Below, in pieces: positions 41,282 through 42,819 of a stretch of DNA of 42,819 nt; position 1 is the first letter of the stretch; every line of letters begins with the position of its first letter. Source of the stretch: Campylobacterales bacterium. GTDB taxonomy: Bacteria > Campylobacterota > Campylobacteria > Campylobacterales > QNZT01. Location of the stretch: NCBI GenBank assembly GCA_016744895.1, contig JADGDK010000007.1, forward strand, positions 6,227 to 49,045. The letters run 5' to 3'. The translations under genes were made by a program, and so were the position numbers. The notes under the pieces are model-generated. The model saw only the letters and a program-made list of their open reading frames with translations. It made no database searches and was not told the DNA's origin.

Positions 41282-42565
41282 TTATTTTCCTAAATAAAGT
41301 TGTCTTGGTCTTGCGATTTTGGATGCTGGATCTGTTTTAAACTCCATTAACTGAGTAATCCAACCTACAGTTCTACCAATAACAAATATTGGTGTAAACA
41401 TCGGTCTTTCAAGCTTTAAAGCTGTCAAAATAACACCTGAATAAAAATCTATATTTGGATATAGTTTTCGTTCTATAAAATACTCATCATTTAATGCTAT
41501 CTCTTCTATCTTATGTGCAATATCCATCAATTTTGAGTCTAAATTTAATTCATCTTTGAGTTGATCTTGTAGCTTTTTTAATTCTCGTGCTCTTGGATCA
41601 AAATTTTTATAGACTCTATGTCCAAAGCCCATTAACCTAAAATCATCATCATGATCTTTTGCTCTTGCGATATATGCATCTACATTTTCAACTTCACCTA
41701 TCATCTCAAGCTGAGCAATGACTGACTCGTTAGCACCGCCATGTGCCCTACCCCAAAGTGCTGATATACCAGCAGAAATCGCAACATAAGGGTGTGCTCC
41801 AGTAGATGCAACATTCCGTACGGTAGTAGTTGATGCATTTTGTTCATGATCTGCATGAAGAGTAAATATCGCATCAAGTGCTTCAACTTCTATCTTTTTG
41901 ATCTCTTCTCTTCCTTCTGAAGTTCTTTTTAATTTACCACCTGGGTAGGCTCTTAACATATATAAAAAGTTTTCTGTAAATGACTTATCAACATCAGGAT
42001 AAATAAAAGGTATACCTAAAGATTTTCGATATGCAAATGCTGCAAGTGTAGGAATTTTTGCAATAATTCTTCGAGCCATCTCTTGATACTCTGCTTCATC
42101 ATCAATATTTAAATGTTCATAATAAAATGACGATAGTGCAGAAACACCTGAAGAGAGAATTGACATAGGATGTGCACTATCAGGGAAAGCAGCGATAAGG
42201 TGTCTAAGATTTTCATCAATAAAAGAGCGATTTCTCAATTCCAAATCAAAATCAAGTAGTTCTTCTTCTGTAGGTAATTTCCCATTTAAAAGTAAATAAC
42301 ATGTCTCAAGATAGCTATGATTCTCTGCTAGATCCTCAATTTCATGACCACGATATCGAAGCTCACCTTTTTCACCATCAATAAACGTGATATATGAAGT
42401 ACAACTAGCAGTAGAGGTGTAACCAACATCAAATGTAAACATTCCAGTCTGTTTATAAAAAGAAGAAATATCTACAACACTTGGTCCTCTAGTAGCATCA
42501 ATAATGTCAAACTCATATTTTTCACCAGTTCTATTGTTTGTAAATGTAAAAGTATCTTTATTCAT
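41282..42565 (-). CDS. gltA: Citrate synthase (type II)
   Basis: A 427-residue citrate synthase that condenses acetyl-CoA and oxaloacetate; in autotrophic Campylobacterota it accompanies a reductive TCA cycle. Features: the N-terminal beta domain of type II enzymes ([34 protein letters not shown]), catalytic histidines in [11 protein letters not shown] and [24 protein letters not shown], and the catalytic Asp region [12 protein letters not shown]. The ATG at 42565 has AGGAG 7 bases upstream; an adjacent ATG at 42568 is nearly as good; the longer in-frame start at 42622 gives an unrelated extension across the promoter. Confidence 0.96.
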   Translation of the reverse strand: MNKDTFTFTNNRTGEKYEFDIIDATRGPSVVDISSFYKQTGMFTFDVGYTSTASCTSYITFIDGEKGELRYRGHEIEDLAENHSYLETCYLLLNGKLPTEEELLDFDLELRNRSFIDENLRHLIAAFPDSAHPMSILSSGVSALSSFYYEHLNIDDEAEYQEMARRIIAKIPTLAAFAYRKSLGIPFIYPDVDKSFTENFLYMLRAYPGGKLKRTSEGREEIKKIEVEALDAIFTLHADHEQNASTTTVRNVASTGAHPYVAISAGISALWGRAHGGANESVIAQLEMIGEVENVDAYIARAKDHDDDFRLMGFGHRVYKNFDPRARELKKLQDQLKDELNLDSKLMDIAHKIEEIALNDEYFIERKLYPNIDFYSGVILTALKLERPMFTPIFVIGRTVGWITQLMEFKTDPASKIARPRQLYLGK

Positions 42566-42592
42566 CATAGCTCTCCTGCATAAATTTTTCTT

Positions 42593-42598
42593 ATTATA
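42593..42598 (-). promoter_or_regulatory. -10 box of gltA
   Basis: CGC-TATAAT on the minus strand, ~28 bases before the gltA ATG. Confidence 0.6.
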
Positions 42599-42719
42599 GC
42601 GTGTAGTAACTATGTAATGCAAATTAACGGATAAGACTGTGCACTGAAATACTCATATTTTTCCATGACTTCAACACTTTGTTTAAAATCTATCGAGTTT
42701 TCCCTAACTGCTTTTATAG

Positions 42720-42725
42720 TATAAT
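42720..42725 (+). promoter_or_regulatory. -10 box before the gene at the right edge
   Basis: AG-TATAAT on the plus strand ~54 bases before the ATG at 42779. The 156-base gap between gltA and this start is otherwise featureless AT-rich sequence. Confidence 0.4.
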
Positions 42726-42778
42726 TATTTTATAAATAAAACATTATAAAATTAAATTTTTTTAACTGGATAAATATT

Positions 42779-42819
42779 ATGAATTTTAATACACTAGATC
42801 AATATCTATGCTCTAAAAA
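42779..42819 (+). CDS. 5' end of an unidentified gene, cut by the window
   Basis: An open frame from ATG reads MNFNTLDQYLCSK to the window end, with a weak GGA site 9-10 bases upstream and a TATAAT further up. Thirteen codons are too few to identify a family. Confidence 0.4.
   Translation, partial: MNFNTLDQYLCSK

Overview
The window is an AT-rich chromosomal segment from a free-living member of the Campylobacterota (Epsilonproteobacteria), most likely a Sulfurimonas- or Sulfurovum-like organism. The evidence is gene content and order: a CheA with a C-terminal receiver (CheAY) followed by cheW, then serB-tal, rplY-pth-lptG, a hisIE fusion, short intergenic gaps, and TATAAT-type -10 boxes mostly without a recognisable -35. 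This placement rests on recognised families and synteny, not on a database search. No rRNA, tRNA, CRISPR array or intact insertion sequence was seen.

Layout. 1-6.6 kb holds chemotaxis (cheAY 3' end, cheW), a divergent metF-like gene, serB, tal, a PilT-type ATPase, rplY and pth. 6.6-15.3 kb holds envelope and transport genes: an LptF/G permease, znuA, a pqiA-pqiA-pqiB-pqiC (MCE lipid transport) set, a WbpD-like acetyltransferase, znuC-znuB and an SLC13-type carrier. 15.3-21.8 kb (minus strand) holds a PKD lipoprotein, a porin, a two-gene regulatory pair (PAS-like protein plus a degenerate NtrC-like protein with a Fis HTH), an FGE-fold lipoprotein, an OmpA-family protein and a YtfJ-like protein. 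21.8-27.4 kb (minus) is a six-gene operon: membrane protein, winged-helix regulator, DUF1801 protein, LolA-like protein, outer-membrane beta-barrel and RND/MMPL transporter. It is driven by a near-consensus promoter that overlaps a perfect palindrome. 27.5-33.8 kb (plus) holds a Sel1-PldA fusion, ilvE, an SPFH protein, hisIE, two DUF2393-like proteins and a YeiH-type transporter. The window ends with citrate synthase (minus) and the first codons of another gene (plus).

The most interesting region is 33.9-40.7 kb (minus strand). Six genes appear to form one extracytosolic flavin/thiol redox system: a 927-residue double beta-propeller lipoprotein, a TlpA-like thioredoxin, a tiny DUF4266-type lipoprotein ending in a Gly-rich CGC tail, a DUF3570-type outer-membrane barrel, a single-propeller lipoprotein, and ApbE (FAD:protein FMN transferase). 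Both propeller lipoproteins carry an exact ApbE target motif, Dxx(S/T)GAS, at equivalent positions, and the barrel carries a near-match (DEITGGT). I infer that ApbE attaches FMN covalently to the propellers, and that these pass electrons to or through the outer-membrane barrel. ApbE here has no signal peptide, which raises the question of where flavinylation happens. Upstream of the operon lie a ~19-bp inverted repeat with outward-facing -10 boxes, a decayed plus-strand ORF and a micro-ORF, suggesting a rearranged or acquired locus.
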